A stretch of 64,000 nt of DNA from NCBI RefSeq assembly GCF_013868155.1, contig NZ_JACEOG010000001.1, positions 1,302,001-1,366,000 of the forward strand, given 5' to 3'. Made by a program: the position numbers and the translations under genes. Shown in pieces: positions 54,464-63,527 of this stretch. Each line of letters begins with the position of its first letter. Positions within the stretch are counted from its first letter, which is position 1. This stretch comes from Aeromicrobium phoceense. Its GTDB lineage: Bacteria > Actinomycetota > Actinomycetes > Propionibacteriales > Nocardioidaceae. Below the pieces are notes generated by a model. The model had not been told where the DNA came from. It did no database searches and saw only the letters and a list, made by a program, of their open reading frames with translations.

Positions 54464-55528
54464 ATGCTCGACTACGCCATCGTGGTGGCCACCCGGAACC
54501 GGCTCGACATGCTGCGCGTCTCGCTGCCGCTGTTCGTGGCGCAGACCCGGCCTGCCGCCCGCATCGTGGTGGTCGATCGCAGCGACGACCACGAGTCCGT
54601 GCGCGCCTACTGCGAGTCCGTGGCCCGAGAGACCGAGATCCCGCTCATCGTGCGGTACGGCGACCAGGCCAACCTCCCCGCCCAGCGCAACCAGGGCCTC
54701 GATCTCGTGACCGAGCCGGTCACGATGTACCCCGACGACGACTCGCTGTGGTTCCCCGACACGGCCGAGCACCTCATGGACGTCTACGAGGCCGACCGCA
54801 ACCGCCGCTACGGCGCGATCTCCGCCACGCCGGTGGCCGCGGCCCCGCCCGGCGTCGACGTGCCGATCCCGCCCACCCGGCGACTGACGAACGTCCCCGT
54901 CGTGATGGCGATCAGGAACCGCGTCGAGCGGCTGCTCGTGCCCGCCCCGTTCGTGCTCTTCGGCGCCGAGCGCACGAAGGCACTGCGGTCCGGTGCGGAG
55001 CAGGACGGTCTGGACCACCCGCTCGTGCCCACCATCGGCGGCTACCGGATGACGTTCCGCACGGAGGTCCTGCGCGAGCTGCGGTTCGATCCCACGCTCG
55101 GCTCGCGCGTCGGGTACGCCACCCACGAGGACATCGACATCGGCCTGCGCGTCCTGGCCTCGGGATCCCTCGTCGCGGCGGCGCCGCGGTCGCTGGTGTT
55201 CCACTGCGTCGCCCCCGGCGCGCGGGCGGCCGGGTTCGACTACGGCTTCTTCCACGTCCTGAACTACCTGTACATCTGCGCGAAGGTGATGCCCGAGCGG
55301 TCGCTCGCGCGGCGCCGGCTGCGGCGGTACCTGCGCTACAAGCTGTTCCTCTACGCGGCCAAGCGCCGCGACCAGTACGGTCGCGAGGTGCACCAGGGCG
55401 CGAAGGCGGCGTACGCCCGGTTCGACGAGATCATGGCGGCCGACCAGTCCTCGCTCCCCGTGCTCTACGGGCAGGTCGCCGACGCCGAGCGCGCGGCCCA
55501 CGCCGCGTCGCTCACCGCTCGCAGCTGA
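54464..55528 (+). CDS. glycosyltransferase-like protein
   Basis: A 354-residue protein with a GT-A fold: YAIVVATRNRLDMLRVSLPL, RNQGLDLVTEPVTMYPDDDSLWFPDTAEH with the DDD metal site, and GYATHEDIDIGLRVLASG as the ED motif. A C-terminal region (RRRLRRYLRYKLFLYAAKRR) is strongly basic. TAGGCT (54451-54456) ends 7 nt before the ATG, and its first three bases are the stop codon of the lipase gene. It overlaps the convergent gene by 17 bp. Confidence 0.87.
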   Translation: MLDYAIVVATRNRLDMLRVSLPLFVAQTRPAARIVVVDRSDDHESVRAYCESVARETEIPLIVRYGDQANLPAQRNQGLDLVTEPVTMYPDDDSLWFPDTAEHLMDVYEADRNRRYGAISATPVAAAPPGVDVPIPPTRRLTNVPVVMAIRNRVERLLVPAPFVLFGAERTKALRSGAEQDGLDHPLVPTIGGYRMTFRTEVLRELRFDPTLGSRVGYATHEDIDIGLRVLASGSLVAAAPRSLVFHCVAPGARAAGFDYGFFHVLNYLYICAKVMPERSLARRRLRRYLRYKLFLYAAKRRDQYGREVHQGAKAAYARFDEIMAADQSSLPVLYGQVADAERAAHAASLTARS

Positions 55529-56948
55529 GCGGCCCGAGGGCGCTGATGTCGCCGTCCGGCGACACCGACACGATTTCGTTGCCCGCGCCCCAGGTGGTCC
55601 GGTCGCACGTGGTGACGTTCGAGGGTCCGTACTGCCAGGAGTCGGCGACGACCTTGAGGCCCGAGACCCGGCCCGGGGTGCCGAGCCGGAACGAGAAGCC
55701 ACCGCCGCCGACCAGCACGTTCTCCACCGTCAGACGCTCGTTGCCCGAGTTCTCGGGGTGGAAGATCGCGCCGTTGCCCAGGCACCCCTCGTCGTGGTTG
55801 AGCAGGATCGTGGTGTCGCGGATCGTGGCGGGGGCGGCGCTGTTGGCCTGGAAGCCGTCGCCGTGCCAGTCGACGTCGGGGCAGCCGTCCGCCGGGGCGA
55901 TGCTGAGGTAGGAGTCCTCCACCACGACGGGGCCGCAGCCGTGCTCGGCGCCACCGGCCCGCAGCCCCTCGGACAGGCCGATGACCTTGACCCGGGTGGC
56001 TGTGTAGCCGCCGAACTGCACGGCCGGCTGGAACAGCTCGGTGTCGCCGCGGACGAAGCTGGAGTCCTCGATCACGAGGTCGTTGTTGCAGGCGTTCGCC
56101 TGCAGGTTGTCGATGCGCGAGCCGACGAACTCGACGCGTCGGATCGTGACGTCGGGGGCGCGGACGTGCAGCACGCCGTTGACGATCCTCACGTCCTCGA
56201 GCACGGTGCCGGGCTCGTCGACGTCGAGGTCGCCCGTGTACGTCTGCTCCGGCTCCCAGTCCTCGGGCACGCCGGTGTCGGCCGACGTGGGGTAGCCGGA
56301 GGCCTTGAAGTCGTCGGTGTCGACGATCTTCGGGTCGGCGGGGGCCGCGGCCTCGGGCACCTTGCCACGCGGCATGAACAGCGGGTCGACCCAGTACTGG
56401 CTGGACTCCCACGACTTCGTCGGGAAGTTGCTCTCGGCGCCCTCGGCGTAGACGCCGCTCTTGCCGGGCTCGATCTCGAGCGCCCCGGAGTACGACTGGC
56501 CCGAGTAGCCGACCGTCTGGGCGAAATTGCCCTGCGGTGCGTGGTACGACACGACGTGGCGCTCGCCCTGCTCGATCTCGACGGGCTGGTCGAACCACGC
56601 GGTGCGCCACCCCTCCTGGCCCCCGGTCTCCCCGAAGTCGACGGTGGCGAGCCGCTCGCCGTCGGACGACCACAGGCTGGCCACGTGGGGCCCCTCGTTG
56701 CGGGGTGTCCACCAGAAGCGCACGCCGGCGACCGCGCCCTCGACCTTGCTCGTGAACGCCGTGCCGAGCTCCACGGGACCTTCGTCGTTCACCACGCCGA
56801 CGTGCGCCGGGGGGACTTCGGGCCACAGCGAGACGACGTCGCCCGAGGGGGCACCGTCGTCGAGCGGGTCGATCACGAGGAACGCGACGACGGCGAGGGC
56901 GACGAGGGCGACGATGACCCCGAGGCTGATCAGCAGGAGCTTGCGCAT
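55512..56948 (-). CDS. membrane-anchored DUF4082/right-handed beta-helix protein
   Basis: A 478-residue protein. A single membrane anchor at residues 4-27 (LLLISLGVIVALVALAVVAFLVI) leads to an extracellular DUF4082 domain (about 45-165, GVRFWWTPRNEGPHVASLW). A right-handed parallel beta-helix fills about 220-478 (units such as VLEDVRIVNGVLHVRAPDVTIRR). Beta-helix proteins in sugar loci are often lyases or epimerases; no catalytic triad can be assigned. The first ATG overlaps the glycosyltransferase stop by 1 bp. It reads opposite to the lipase operon. Confidence 0.85.
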   Translation of the reverse strand: MRKLLLISLGVIVALVALAVVAFLVIDPLDDGAPSGDVVSLWPEVPPAHVGVVNDEGPVELGTAFTSKVEGAVAGVRFWWTPRNEGPHVASLWSSDGERLATVDFGETGGQEGWRTAWFDQPVEIEQGERHVVSYHAPQGNFAQTVGYSGQSYSGALEIEPGKSGVYAEGAESNFPTKSWESSQYWVDPLFMPRGKVPEAAAPADPKIVDTDDFKASGYPTSADTGVPEDWEPEQTYTGDLDVDEPGTVLEDVRIVNGVLHVRAPDVTIRRVEFVGSRIDNLQANACNNDLVIEDSSFVRGDTELFQPAVQFGGYTATRVKVIGLSEGLRAGGAEHGCGPVVVEDSYLSIAPADGCPDVDWHGDGFQANSAAPATIRDTTILLNHDEGCLGNGAIFHPENSGNERLTVENVLVGGGGFSFRLGTPGRVSGLKVVADSWQYGPSNVTTCDRTTWGAGNEIVSVSPDGDISALGPLSCER

Positions 56949-57793
56949 CAGCGACCCGCTCCCGCGTCGACCGGCCCGCGCGAGGTCTCGTCGCGGTTCC
57001 ACGCACGCGTCGAGCGCACCCGCGCGTGCAGGCGGGCCGCGACGGTGACCGTCAGGTAGACGACGGCGGCGGGCAGCAGGCGCGGCTCCTCGCGGACGAT
57101 GTCGCGCCACGTGGGCCGCGGCGCCTGCACCCGGTGGCCGAGCGCGGCCAGCTCCTGGTTGCCGGCGACGATGCGCACCTGGCGGCGGTAGAGCGAGCGC
57201 AGGGTGCGCGGGGGATGCACCGTGAAGGTGGCACCGTCGGGGTTGTGGCGCTCGGCGTGCTCGAAGTGGGCGTAGACGAAGCCGTCGTCGGCGATGACAT
57301 CGGGGAAGGCGCCGAAGCGGGCGCGGCCCTGCTCCGACAGGGCGTAGACCCCCGCGCCGATCACGTGGTGCCTGACGTAGCCCAGCCGCGAGCGGATCGC
57401 GTAGTAGGCCCGGCACGGGAGCGAGAGGCCCGTCATGTCGAACATCGGCCGGGGTGCCGCCGCGAGGTGTCCCGACTCGAGCGCGCCGACGACCGCCTCG
57501 AGGGCGCCGGGCGACAGCACGACGTCGGCGTCCAGGTAGATGCGCGGGAAGGCCGAGACAGCCGCGTCGCCGGCGTTCAGGGCAGCGGTCTTGGAGGCGG
57601 TGGGGATCTCCACGACCCGGACGCCGTCGTACGCCGCGGCGACCCGGGCGGTGGCGTCGGTGGTGGCGTTGCAGACCACGACGGTCTCGAAGTCGGCCGG
57701 GTCGAGGCCGTCGAGCGCCGCCTCGATCGTGCGGCCGATGACGCGCTCCTCGTCGTGGGCCGGAATCACGATGCTCGCGCGGGCCCGGTTCAT
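56948..57793 (-). CDS. family 2 glycosyltransferase
   Basis: A 281-residue GT-A enzyme. ASIVIPAHDEERVIGRTIEAAL opens it, IYLDADVVLSPGALEA is the DxD motif near residue 92, and SLYRRQVRIVAGNQEL follows a Gln/Arg motif of the GT2 catalytic base. The C-terminal region carries one hydrophobic segment (about 244-260). Overlaps by 4 bp with the next glycosyltransferase upstream and by 1 bp with the beta-helix gene downstream, so all are one operon. Confidence 0.9.
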   Translation of the reverse strand: MNRARASIVIPAHDEERVIGRTIEAALDGLDPADFETVVVCNATTDATARVAAAYDGVRVVEIPTASKTAALNAGDAAVSAFPRIYLDADVVLSPGALEAVVGALESGHLAAAPRPMFDMTGLSLPCRAYYAIRSRLGYVRHHVIGAGVYALSEQGRARFGAFPDVIADDGFVYAHFEHAERHNPDGATFTVHPPRTLRSLYRRQVRIVAGNQELAALGHRVQAPRPTWRDIVREEPRLLPAAVVYLTVTVAARLHARVRSTRAWNRDETSRGPVDAGAGR

Positions 57794-58713
57794 CGCGCCT
57801 CGCCGGGGAAGCCATCCCACCACTCGCCGCGACGACGCCAGGTGGCGAGCCACTTCGCGCCGCGGCCGGTGAGCCGAGAGCCGAGGGCGCGCAGACCGAC
57901 TCCGGCCCGCAGCAGCGCGACGCCCAGTGGGGCGCCTCGACCGTGGTGGGTGCGGGCGTAGGTGATCTTGCCGGCCAGCAGCAGCGGCTTGCTGCCTGCC
58001 GTGCCCTCCGACGAGCGGCCGACGGCGTGGACGACCTCGACCGCGGGATCGATGACGGGCCGGGCGCCGAGCGAGCGCGCGCGGGCGCTGAGGTCGGCGT
58101 CCTCGCCGTAGACGAAGTAGCGCTCGTCGAAGCCGCCGAGGCGGTTCCACAGGTCGCGCTCGACGAGCAGCAGGCATCCGGTGATCATGCCGACCTCGCG
58201 CACCGTGTCGCGCGGCCAGCGGCCGAGCGACTCGGGATCGAAGACGGTGGAGTGGCGGAAGACGGTGGACAGGCCCGACGCGAAGCAGAACGTGCTCCAC
58301 AGGCTCGGCAGCCCCCAGCACGACGAGGGCTCGAGATCGCCCTCGGTGGTGAGCGTGCGACCGCCGTACATGCCGTGGCCCGGGTGGCGGCGGGCGAAGT
58401 CGACGAGCTCGGCGAGCGAGCCGGGACGGGCGTCCATGTCCGGGTTGAGCATCAGCACCCACGGCGCGGAGCTGGCGGCGGCACCCTGGTTCACGGCGCG
58501 GGCGAAGCCCACGTTGGCGTCGTTGCGCAGCAGCCGGGCGTGCGGAGCGTGGCGCTGCACGACCTCGGCGCTGTCATCGACCGACGCGTTGTCCACGACG
58601 ACGAGCTCGGCGGACAGGTCGCCGAGGGCGGCCGGGAGCGAGTCCAGGCAGCGGCCCACCCAGTCGGCGCTGTTGTAGGTGACGATGACGATCGCCAGGT
58701 CGGCGGCGCTCAC
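57790..58713 (-). CDS. family 2 glycosyltransferase (rhamnosyltransferase-like)
   Basis: A 307-residue GT2 enzyme. LAIVIVTYNSADWVGRCLDSL opens it, and LMLNPDMDARPG is the DxD motif near residue 95; YVYGEDADLSAR contains the ED catalytic-base motif around 220. It resembles WbbL/RfbF rhamnosyltransferases, though the donor is not proven. GTG start overlaps the acetyltransferase stop by 4 bp. The C-terminal helix is basic. Confidence 0.9.
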   Translation of the reverse strand: MSAADLAIVIVTYNSADWVGRCLDSLPAALGDLSAELVVVDNASVDDSAEVVQRHAPHARLLRNDANVGFARAVNQGAAASSAPWVLMLNPDMDARPGSLAELVDFARRHPGHGMYGGRTLTTEGDLEPSSCWGLPSLWSTFCFASGLSTVFRHSTVFDPESLGRWPRDTVREVGMITGCLLLVERDLWNRLGGFDERYFVYGEDADLSARARSLGARPVIDPAVEVVHAVGRSSEGTAGSKPLLLAGKITYARTHHGRGAPLGVALLRAGVGLRALGSRLTGRGAKWLATWRRRGEWWDGFPGEAR

Positions 58714-59246
58714 GTGGCGGCACCGCGGCGGCGCACGACCTTGGCGGGGACGCCGGCGGCCACCGAGTCGGGCGGCAGGTCGCGGGTGACCACGGCGCCG
58801 GCGGCCACGATCGTGCCGTCGCCGATCGTGACGCCCGGCAGCACGACGACCCGCGTGCCCAGCCAGGTGTTCGCGCCGATGACGACGTCGGCCTCGCGCT
58901 TGGGCAGGTCCATGACGGGTCCCGGCCCCGCGTCGAAGTCGTAGTTCGAGGCGGTGATGAAGACGTCGGGGCCCAGGAGGGCGTGGTCGCCCAGGGTGAT
59001 GCGGCCGTTGGAGTCGCCGGCCCACAGGCAGCTGCCCTGACCGATGTGCGAGCCGTCGCCGATCGTGACGCGGCTGCCGTTGCGCACCGAGACGGTGGGG
59101 GAGAGGCGCACGCCCGCGCCGATCGTGGCGTCGTCGATCGAGGCGCCGTCGTACCCGGCGAAGTTCGCCATCCGCGCCCAGCGACGCCACGTGCGGGGGC
59201 GCAGGACGCGTCGCGCCGCACTCGAACCCGGTCGACCGTCGCTCAT
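58710..59246 (-). CDS. WcaF-type hexapeptide O-acetyltransferase
   Basis: A 178-residue left-handed beta-helix acyltransferase with units such as IGAGVRLSPTVSVRNGSRVT and IGDGTIVAAGAVVTRDLPPD, and GVPAKVVRRRGAAT as the usual end. Such enzymes acetylate sugars of capsules or colanic acid. Strong GAGAGGA ribosome site 6 nt upstream of the ATG at 59246. It is the first gene of the minus-strand operon and faces the flippase gene. Confidence 0.88.
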   Translation of the reverse strand: MSDGRPGSSAARRVLRPRTWRRWARMANFAGYDGASIDDATIGAGVRLSPTVSVRNGSRVTIGDGSHIGQGSCLWAGDSNGRITLGDHALLGPDVFITASNYDFDAGPGPVMDLPKREADVVIGANTWLGTRVVVLPGVTIGDGTIVAAGAVVTRDLPPDSVAAGVPAKVVRRRGAAT

Positions 59247-59322
59247 GAATCGGTCCTCTCGACGTCGCCCGCGAGGTGCGGGCGGTCTGCGCATTCGGCC
59301 TCTGACGGACAGTGCCGCGCAG

Positions 59323-59328
59323 TACAGT
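59323..59328 (+). promoter_or_regulatory. candidate -10 of flippase promoter
   Basis: TACAGT lies 16 bp after TCTGAC (59301-59306) in the 151-bp gap between the acetyltransferase and flippase genes. It would drive the flippase with a leader of about 65 nt. No other element is seen in the gap. Confidence 0.4.
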
Positions 59329-59397
59329 GTATTGCGGTCGGGCGCTGCCTTTCCGGGGTTTGGGGCGATGGACCGAGGTCCGTGCGATGGGGTGGGA

Positions 59398-60909
59398 ATG
59401 AGCGAAGACACCGGACTCGCCCGGCACACCTCGATCAGCGTCCTGTGGATGACCGCGCAGCGCTGGATCACCCGGCTCGGCGGCTTCCTGACGATCATCA
59501 TCCTCACCCGGATCCTGTCGCCCGAGGACTTCGGCGTCGCCGCCACGGCCACGACGCTGCTCCCGCTGATCTACGTCCTGGCCGACGCGGGCTTCTCGGC
59601 ATACCTCGTCCAGGCCGACGAGGTCGACGAGCGCACGCTGGCCACCGCGTTCTGGTTCTCGCTCGTGTCCGGTGCGGCCCTCGCCGGGGTGATCGCGCTC
59701 GCGGCGCCGTTCATCGGCGCGGCGCTCGACGTGCCCGAGGCCGCTCCGCTCCTGCAGGTCATGGGCCTGTCCGTGCTCGCCGTCGCGGTCGGCTCCGTGC
59801 CGATGGCGCTGCTGCGGCGCGCGATGGAGTTCCGCAAGCTGGCCCTGATCGAGGCCAACGCGGCCATCATCGCCCAGGTCGTGGCGATCACCGTCGCGGT
59901 CACCGGCGGGGGCGCCTGGGCGCTGGTGCTGCAGGTCCTGTGCGGCCAGACGATCGTGCTGGTCTCGGTGTGGATCGTGGCGCGCTGGCGGCCCCATCCC
60001 GGCTTCTCGCTCGCGCGGTTCAAGGTGATGGTCGCGTTCGGCTCGCACGTCGTCGGCAGCGGGCTCGTGTACGCGCTGCGTGTCTGGGCCGAGACGGCGA
60101 TCGTCGTCGCCGGGCTCGGCGTGCGCGAGATGGGCTTCCTCTCGATCGCCCAGCGGCTGGTGCAGACGGCCCAGGACCTCTCGATCTCGGCGCTGCTCCC
60201 GGTCTCCATGGCCGCGTTCGCGAAGATCCGCGACTCCGTCGACCGGCTACGCGGCTTCTACCTGCGCGCCTCGGCGGTCGCGTACGCCGTGATCACGCCG
60301 CTCATGGTGTTCCTCGCGGTCGCGGCGCCCGAGGTCGTGGAGCTGCTCTTCGGCGCCGACAAGGCCGAGAGCGCGCTCGTGGTCCCGGCGCTGGCGATCA
60401 TGGCGATCGCGGGAGTGGGCTGGGCCGTCGACCAGGCGCTCCTGGTGGGCACGGGTCACCCGGGCCGCTGGTTCGCCTTCATCGCGGTGATCTACAGCCT
60501 CGCGCTGCTCGTCTCGCTGTACCTCGTCCAGTTCGGGCTGATCGCGGTCGTCACGGGCTGGGCCGCCATCGCGGTCGCCGAGGCGCTGCTGCGCTCGATC
60601 CCCGTGGCGCCGGTCATCGGCGCGACGCGGTGGCAGGTCATGGCACCGTTCGTCAGCGTCGTGCCCACCGCGGTGCTGGCGGGGGCGGCCGGCTGGGGCG
60701 TGCTCTGGCTGGCCGACCCGCTGCCGCTCCTCGTCGAGATCTTCCTGGGCGGGACGGCGGTTCTCGTCACCTACCTCGTGGCGATGGCCCTGCTCAAGCC
60801 CGCGACGACGGCCACGGTGCTGTCGGTGCTCCCCGGTCGCATCGCGGGTCCGGTGCGCGCCGTGCTCGGCCGTCGCCTCCGCGTCGGGGACGAGTCCCCG
60901 GGCGCCTGA
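59398..60909 (+). CDS. wzx: Wzx-type polysaccharide flippase (MVF/lipopolysaccharide biosynthesis family)
   Basis: A 503-residue protein with about fourteen hydrophobic helices; TSISVLWMTAQRWITRLGGF begins the first, and YLRASAVAYAVITPLM and IFLGGTAVLVTYLVAM lie near the end. It is of the polysaccharide-transport/Wzx type, expected to flip undecaprenyl-linked repeat units across the membrane. The ATG at 59398 has GGGGTGGGA upstream; an ATG at 59368 is possible. Convergent with the family 4 glycosyltransferase, 2 bp apart. Confidence 0.9.
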   Translation: MSEDTGLARHTSISVLWMTAQRWITRLGGFLTIIILTRILSPEDFGVAATATTLLPLIYVLADAGFSAYLVQADEVDERTLATAFWFSLVSGAALAGVIALAAPFIGAALDVPEAAPLLQVMGLSVLAVAVGSVPMALLRRAMEFRKLALIEANAAIIAQVVAITVAVTGGGAWALVLQVLCGQTIVLVSVWIVARWRPHPGFSLARFKVMVAFGSHVVGSGLVYALRVWAETAIVVAGLGVREMGFLSIAQRLVQTAQDLSISALLPVSMAAFAKIRDSVDRLRGFYLRASAVAYAVITPLMVFLAVAAPEVVELLFGADKAESALVVPALAIMAIAGVGWAVDQALLVGTGHPGRWFAFIAVIYSLALLVSLYLVQFGLIAVVTGWAAIAVAEALLRSIPVAPVIGATRWQVMAPFVSVVPTAVLAGAAGWGVLWLADPLPLLVEIFLGGTAVLVTYLVAMALLKPATTATVLSVLPGRIAGPVRAVLGRRLRVGDESPGA

Positions 60910-60911
60910 GG

Positions 60912-62114
60912 TCAGCGACCCTCGAGGGCGCGGCGGTAGAGCGTCTCCAGGTGCTCGACGCGGCTGTCCCAGAGCGAGACCTCCGCACTGCGCTCCCGCG
61001 CTCCCGCGGCGAGGCGGGCCCTCAGGCCCGGATCGGCGCACAGCCGGGTGAGGGCGTCGGCGAGGTCGCGCGCCAGCTGCTCGGGATCGGTGACGGGCAC
61101 CCGGATGCCGCAGTCGTCGGTGACGGTGCTCGACGGACCCCCGCGGTCGCACGCCACCACCGGCAGACCGTGCGAGAGCGCCTCGATCACGACGATGCCG
61201 CCGGCCTCGCGGTAGCTGGGAAAGACGAAGACGTCGGCGGCCGCGTAGAAGTCGTCGACCGCCTCGTGGTCCACGCGACCGTGGAAGCGGACGAGGTCGG
61301 CGATGCCGAGCTCGGCGGCCAACGCCTCGCACGCGGCCCGGTCGTACCCGTCGCCGACGACGTCGAGGGTGGCGGTGCCGCGGGGAAGCAGGTGCAGGGC
61401 GCGGACGGCGTCGCGGACGCCCTTGTTGCGGATGACGCGGCCCACGTAGAGCAGTCGCACGTCCCGGGTGCGGTCGGATCCTGGGGCGGCCGGCGGCAGG
61501 ACCTCGATGCCGGTGTCGCTCATCGTGGTGAAGTCCCGCACGGGGATGTCGCCCAGCTGGTCGCGCACGTAGTCGGCGATGCCCACGACGAGCGAGGCGT
61601 TCGCGAACGTGGCGCGCAGGGCGGGGCTGCGCCGCAGGCGGAACCGGTCGAGCCGGCGCAGCCCGGTGAACCACGGGGCGCCGCCCTCCTGGTCGGCGAA
61701 GGCGGGCGGCGACTCGAGGCTGCCCCCGACGGGTCCGATCACGTACGGGATGCGGTCGTCCCGCAGCGGCGAGGCGAAGCGCAGGGACACCGGGGTGATC
61801 TGGTGGGCGAGGTCGAAGCGCTCGCCGCGGGCGAGCGCCCGGCGGATCCAGCGGCGGGCCCGCCACGCGAAGGGGTAGTAGCCGGGGTTCAGCATGGCCT
61901 TGAAGCGCTCGTGGCGCCCGATCAGCGGAGGCTCGTCCCACTCGATGACGCGGGCGCCCTCGACCGTCCCGGTCAGCGGCAGCCCGGCCCTCTGGCGGTA
62001 GCACAGGACCGTGACGTCGTGGCGCTCCGCGAGCCGGCGGATCCACTGGTGCGCGATCCACGCCTCGCCGACGGACTCCGGGTGCGCCGTCGAGACGACC
62101 AGCAGGAGCCTCAC
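60912..62114 (-). CDS. family 4 glycosyltransferase
   Basis: A 400-residue GT-B enzyme. The N-terminal domain opens RLLLVVSTAHPESVGEAWIAH; the donor-binding domain holds LLYVGRVIRNKGVRDAVRAL (about 225), the EX7E-like motif FPSYREAGGIVVIEAL at about 305, and ends with a helix. The GTG start at 62114 is weakly supported by the upstream sequence, and longer readings exist. It reads towards the flippase. Confidence 0.88.
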   Translation of the reverse strand: MRLLLVVSTAHPESVGEAWIAHQWIRRLAERHDVTVLCYRQRAGLPLTGTVEGARVIEWDEPPLIGRHERFKAMLNPGYYPFAWRARRWIRRALARGERFDLAHQITPVSLRFASPLRDDRIPYVIGPVGGSLESPPAFADQEGGAPWFTGLRRLDRFRLRRSPALRATFANASLVVGIADYVRDQLGDIPVRDFTTMSDTGIEVLPPAAPGSDRTRDVRLLYVGRVIRNKGVRDAVRALHLLPRGTATLDVVGDGYDRAACEALAAELGIADLVRFHGRVDHEAVDDFYAAADVFVFPSYREAGGIVVIEALSHGLPVVACDRGGPSSTVTDDCGIRVPVTDPEQLARDLADALTRLCADPGLRARLAAGARERSAEVSLWDSRVEHLETLYRRALEGR

Positions 62115-62254
62115 GCGCCGGGTCCCGCGTGGACGGGGGCGAGGAGGACCTCGGGATCGGACATCGCAGCGCTCACCTCGGCGTCGGGGACGGTCGGGCA
62201 CATCGTATCGGCGAGACGCCCTCGGGCGGGCGATTCCGCGACTAGGCTCGGGCC

Positions 62255-63523
62255 ATGGCAGATCCATCTCGGCTGGTGCCGATCGCCGGGATCGACCGGC
62301 TCCTGGGCGGCTCGCGGATCCGCCAGTCCTTCAGCCCACTCGACCTGCCGCCGCTGGAGCTGCTGGGTGACGCGCTCGTGCGGCTCGCCGCCCACGGCCC
62401 CCACACCCGGGCCGGGTTCGTGAAGGCCGACGACGAACACTGGCGCTACGTCGGCGCCGGCATCGCCGAGCGGCTGCCCGAGATCTTCCGCGTCGTACCC
62501 GAGGGCACGGCCGAGTCGGCCCAGGACTGGCTCGCGGCGCACCTCGTCGAGGACCTCCCGCTGCAGTTCGCCGTGAAGGGCGACGAGCTCGCCTCGGCCT
62601 TCGACCACGTGCTGCTCGACGCACCTCTGGCCTCGAGCATGCCGACCATCATCGTGACGATGGCCGGGGGAGCGCCGGTCCCGTCGCTGTTCGACACGGT
62701 CACCGAGCGGCCCGTGACGCGCGCCCTGTGGAACACCTTCGGCCGTCACCCCGGCACCCTGCTGACCCTCCTGCGCAGCCGCGGCGCTGCTCCCGAGGTG
62801 GCCGCCCTCCCGGCCGGTGCGGTCGAGCGCGAGGACGATCGCGTGCCCCTCGTCGATCCCGGGCACCTGACCCACCGCCTGCACCGCTCGTGCGACGTCG
62901 AGCAGATGGCCGGGGTCCGCGAATGGGGTGCGGCGCACGGTCTCGGGATCAGTCCCACCATGATGCTGCTGGCGGCCGCCGCCACGCAGCAGGCCGGCAT
63001 CCCCATCGAGCCGCAGGGCGACCTGGTGGTCGACCTGCGCCGCTACCTGCCGAAGGGCGTGACCACGGGCGGGAACTTCATCACCGGGGTGTCCGTCCCG
63101 GTGTGGGGCGAGGGGTTCGAGCCGCCGATGGTGGGCGAGCGCCTCAGCACGATGCTCGACTCGGGCCGGCCGCTGGCGGCGGTGGCCGCGCGACTGCTGC
63201 GAGCGCGGCGGCGCCCGCCCACGGCCCCGACCGAGGCCGACACCGTGCCGCGGCCGGTGCGCGCCCGGACGTCGGTCAGCAACCCCGGCGTCCTGCGGAT
63301 CTACGAGGCGCTGCCGTGGAAGGTGCCGCCGGCCGAGCGCCGGGTCGTGCACGGCACCGACGGCATCGCGCCGAACGCGATCGGCTGGATCAGCTCGACC
63401 GACGCGGGACAGTTCCGCGTCTCGGTGTCCTTCCGTGCCGACGTGTTCGACCCCGCCCTGGTGGACCGTGCCGCCACGCTCATGTTCACCGATCCGGTGG
63501 GCGTGCTCGACGCGATGGTCTGA
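62255..63523 (+). CDS. acyltransferase-fold protein (condensation/WS-DGAT-like)
   Basis: A 422-residue protein whose centre resembles the chloramphenicol-acetyltransferase/condensation fold. The catalytic HHxxxDG motif is replaced by DHVLLDA (H118, D122), keeping the second histidine and the aspartate. The second half has LVVDLRRYLPKG and NFITGVSVPVWG, close to the DFGWG-region position. It may acylate a sugar or lipid in the locus. The ATG is 6 nt after TAGGCT (62243-62248), so leaderless. It converges with the ligase gene 4 bp away. Confidence 0.65.
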   Translation: MADPSRLVPIAGIDRLLGGSRIRQSFSPLDLPPLELLGDALVRLAAHGPHTRAGFVKADDEHWRYVGAGIAERLPEIFRVVPEGTAESAQDWLAAHLVEDLPLQFAVKGDELASAFDHVLLDAPLASSMPTIIVTMAGGAPVPSLFDTVTERPVTRALWNTFGRHPGTLLTLLRSRGAAPEVAALPAGAVEREDDRVPLVDPGHLTHRLHRSCDVEQMAGVREWGAAHGLGISPTMMLLAAAATQQAGIPIEPQGDLVVDLRRYLPKGVTTGGNFITGVSVPVWGEGFEPPMVGERLSTMLDSGRPLAAVAARLLRARRRPPTAPTEADTVPRPVRARTSVSNPGVLRIYEALPWKVPPAERRVVHGTDGIAPNAIGWISSTDAGQFRVSVSFRADVFDPALVDRAATLMFTDPVGVLDAMV

Positions 63524-63527
63524 CGCC

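Noticed and set aside
56948-58462. Longer reading of the glycosyltransferase at 56948 (504 codons)
   Set aside because: The extra N-terminal 223 codons are Arg/Pro-rich antiparallel noise over the next gene; the real start MNRARASIVIPAHDEE is at 57793.
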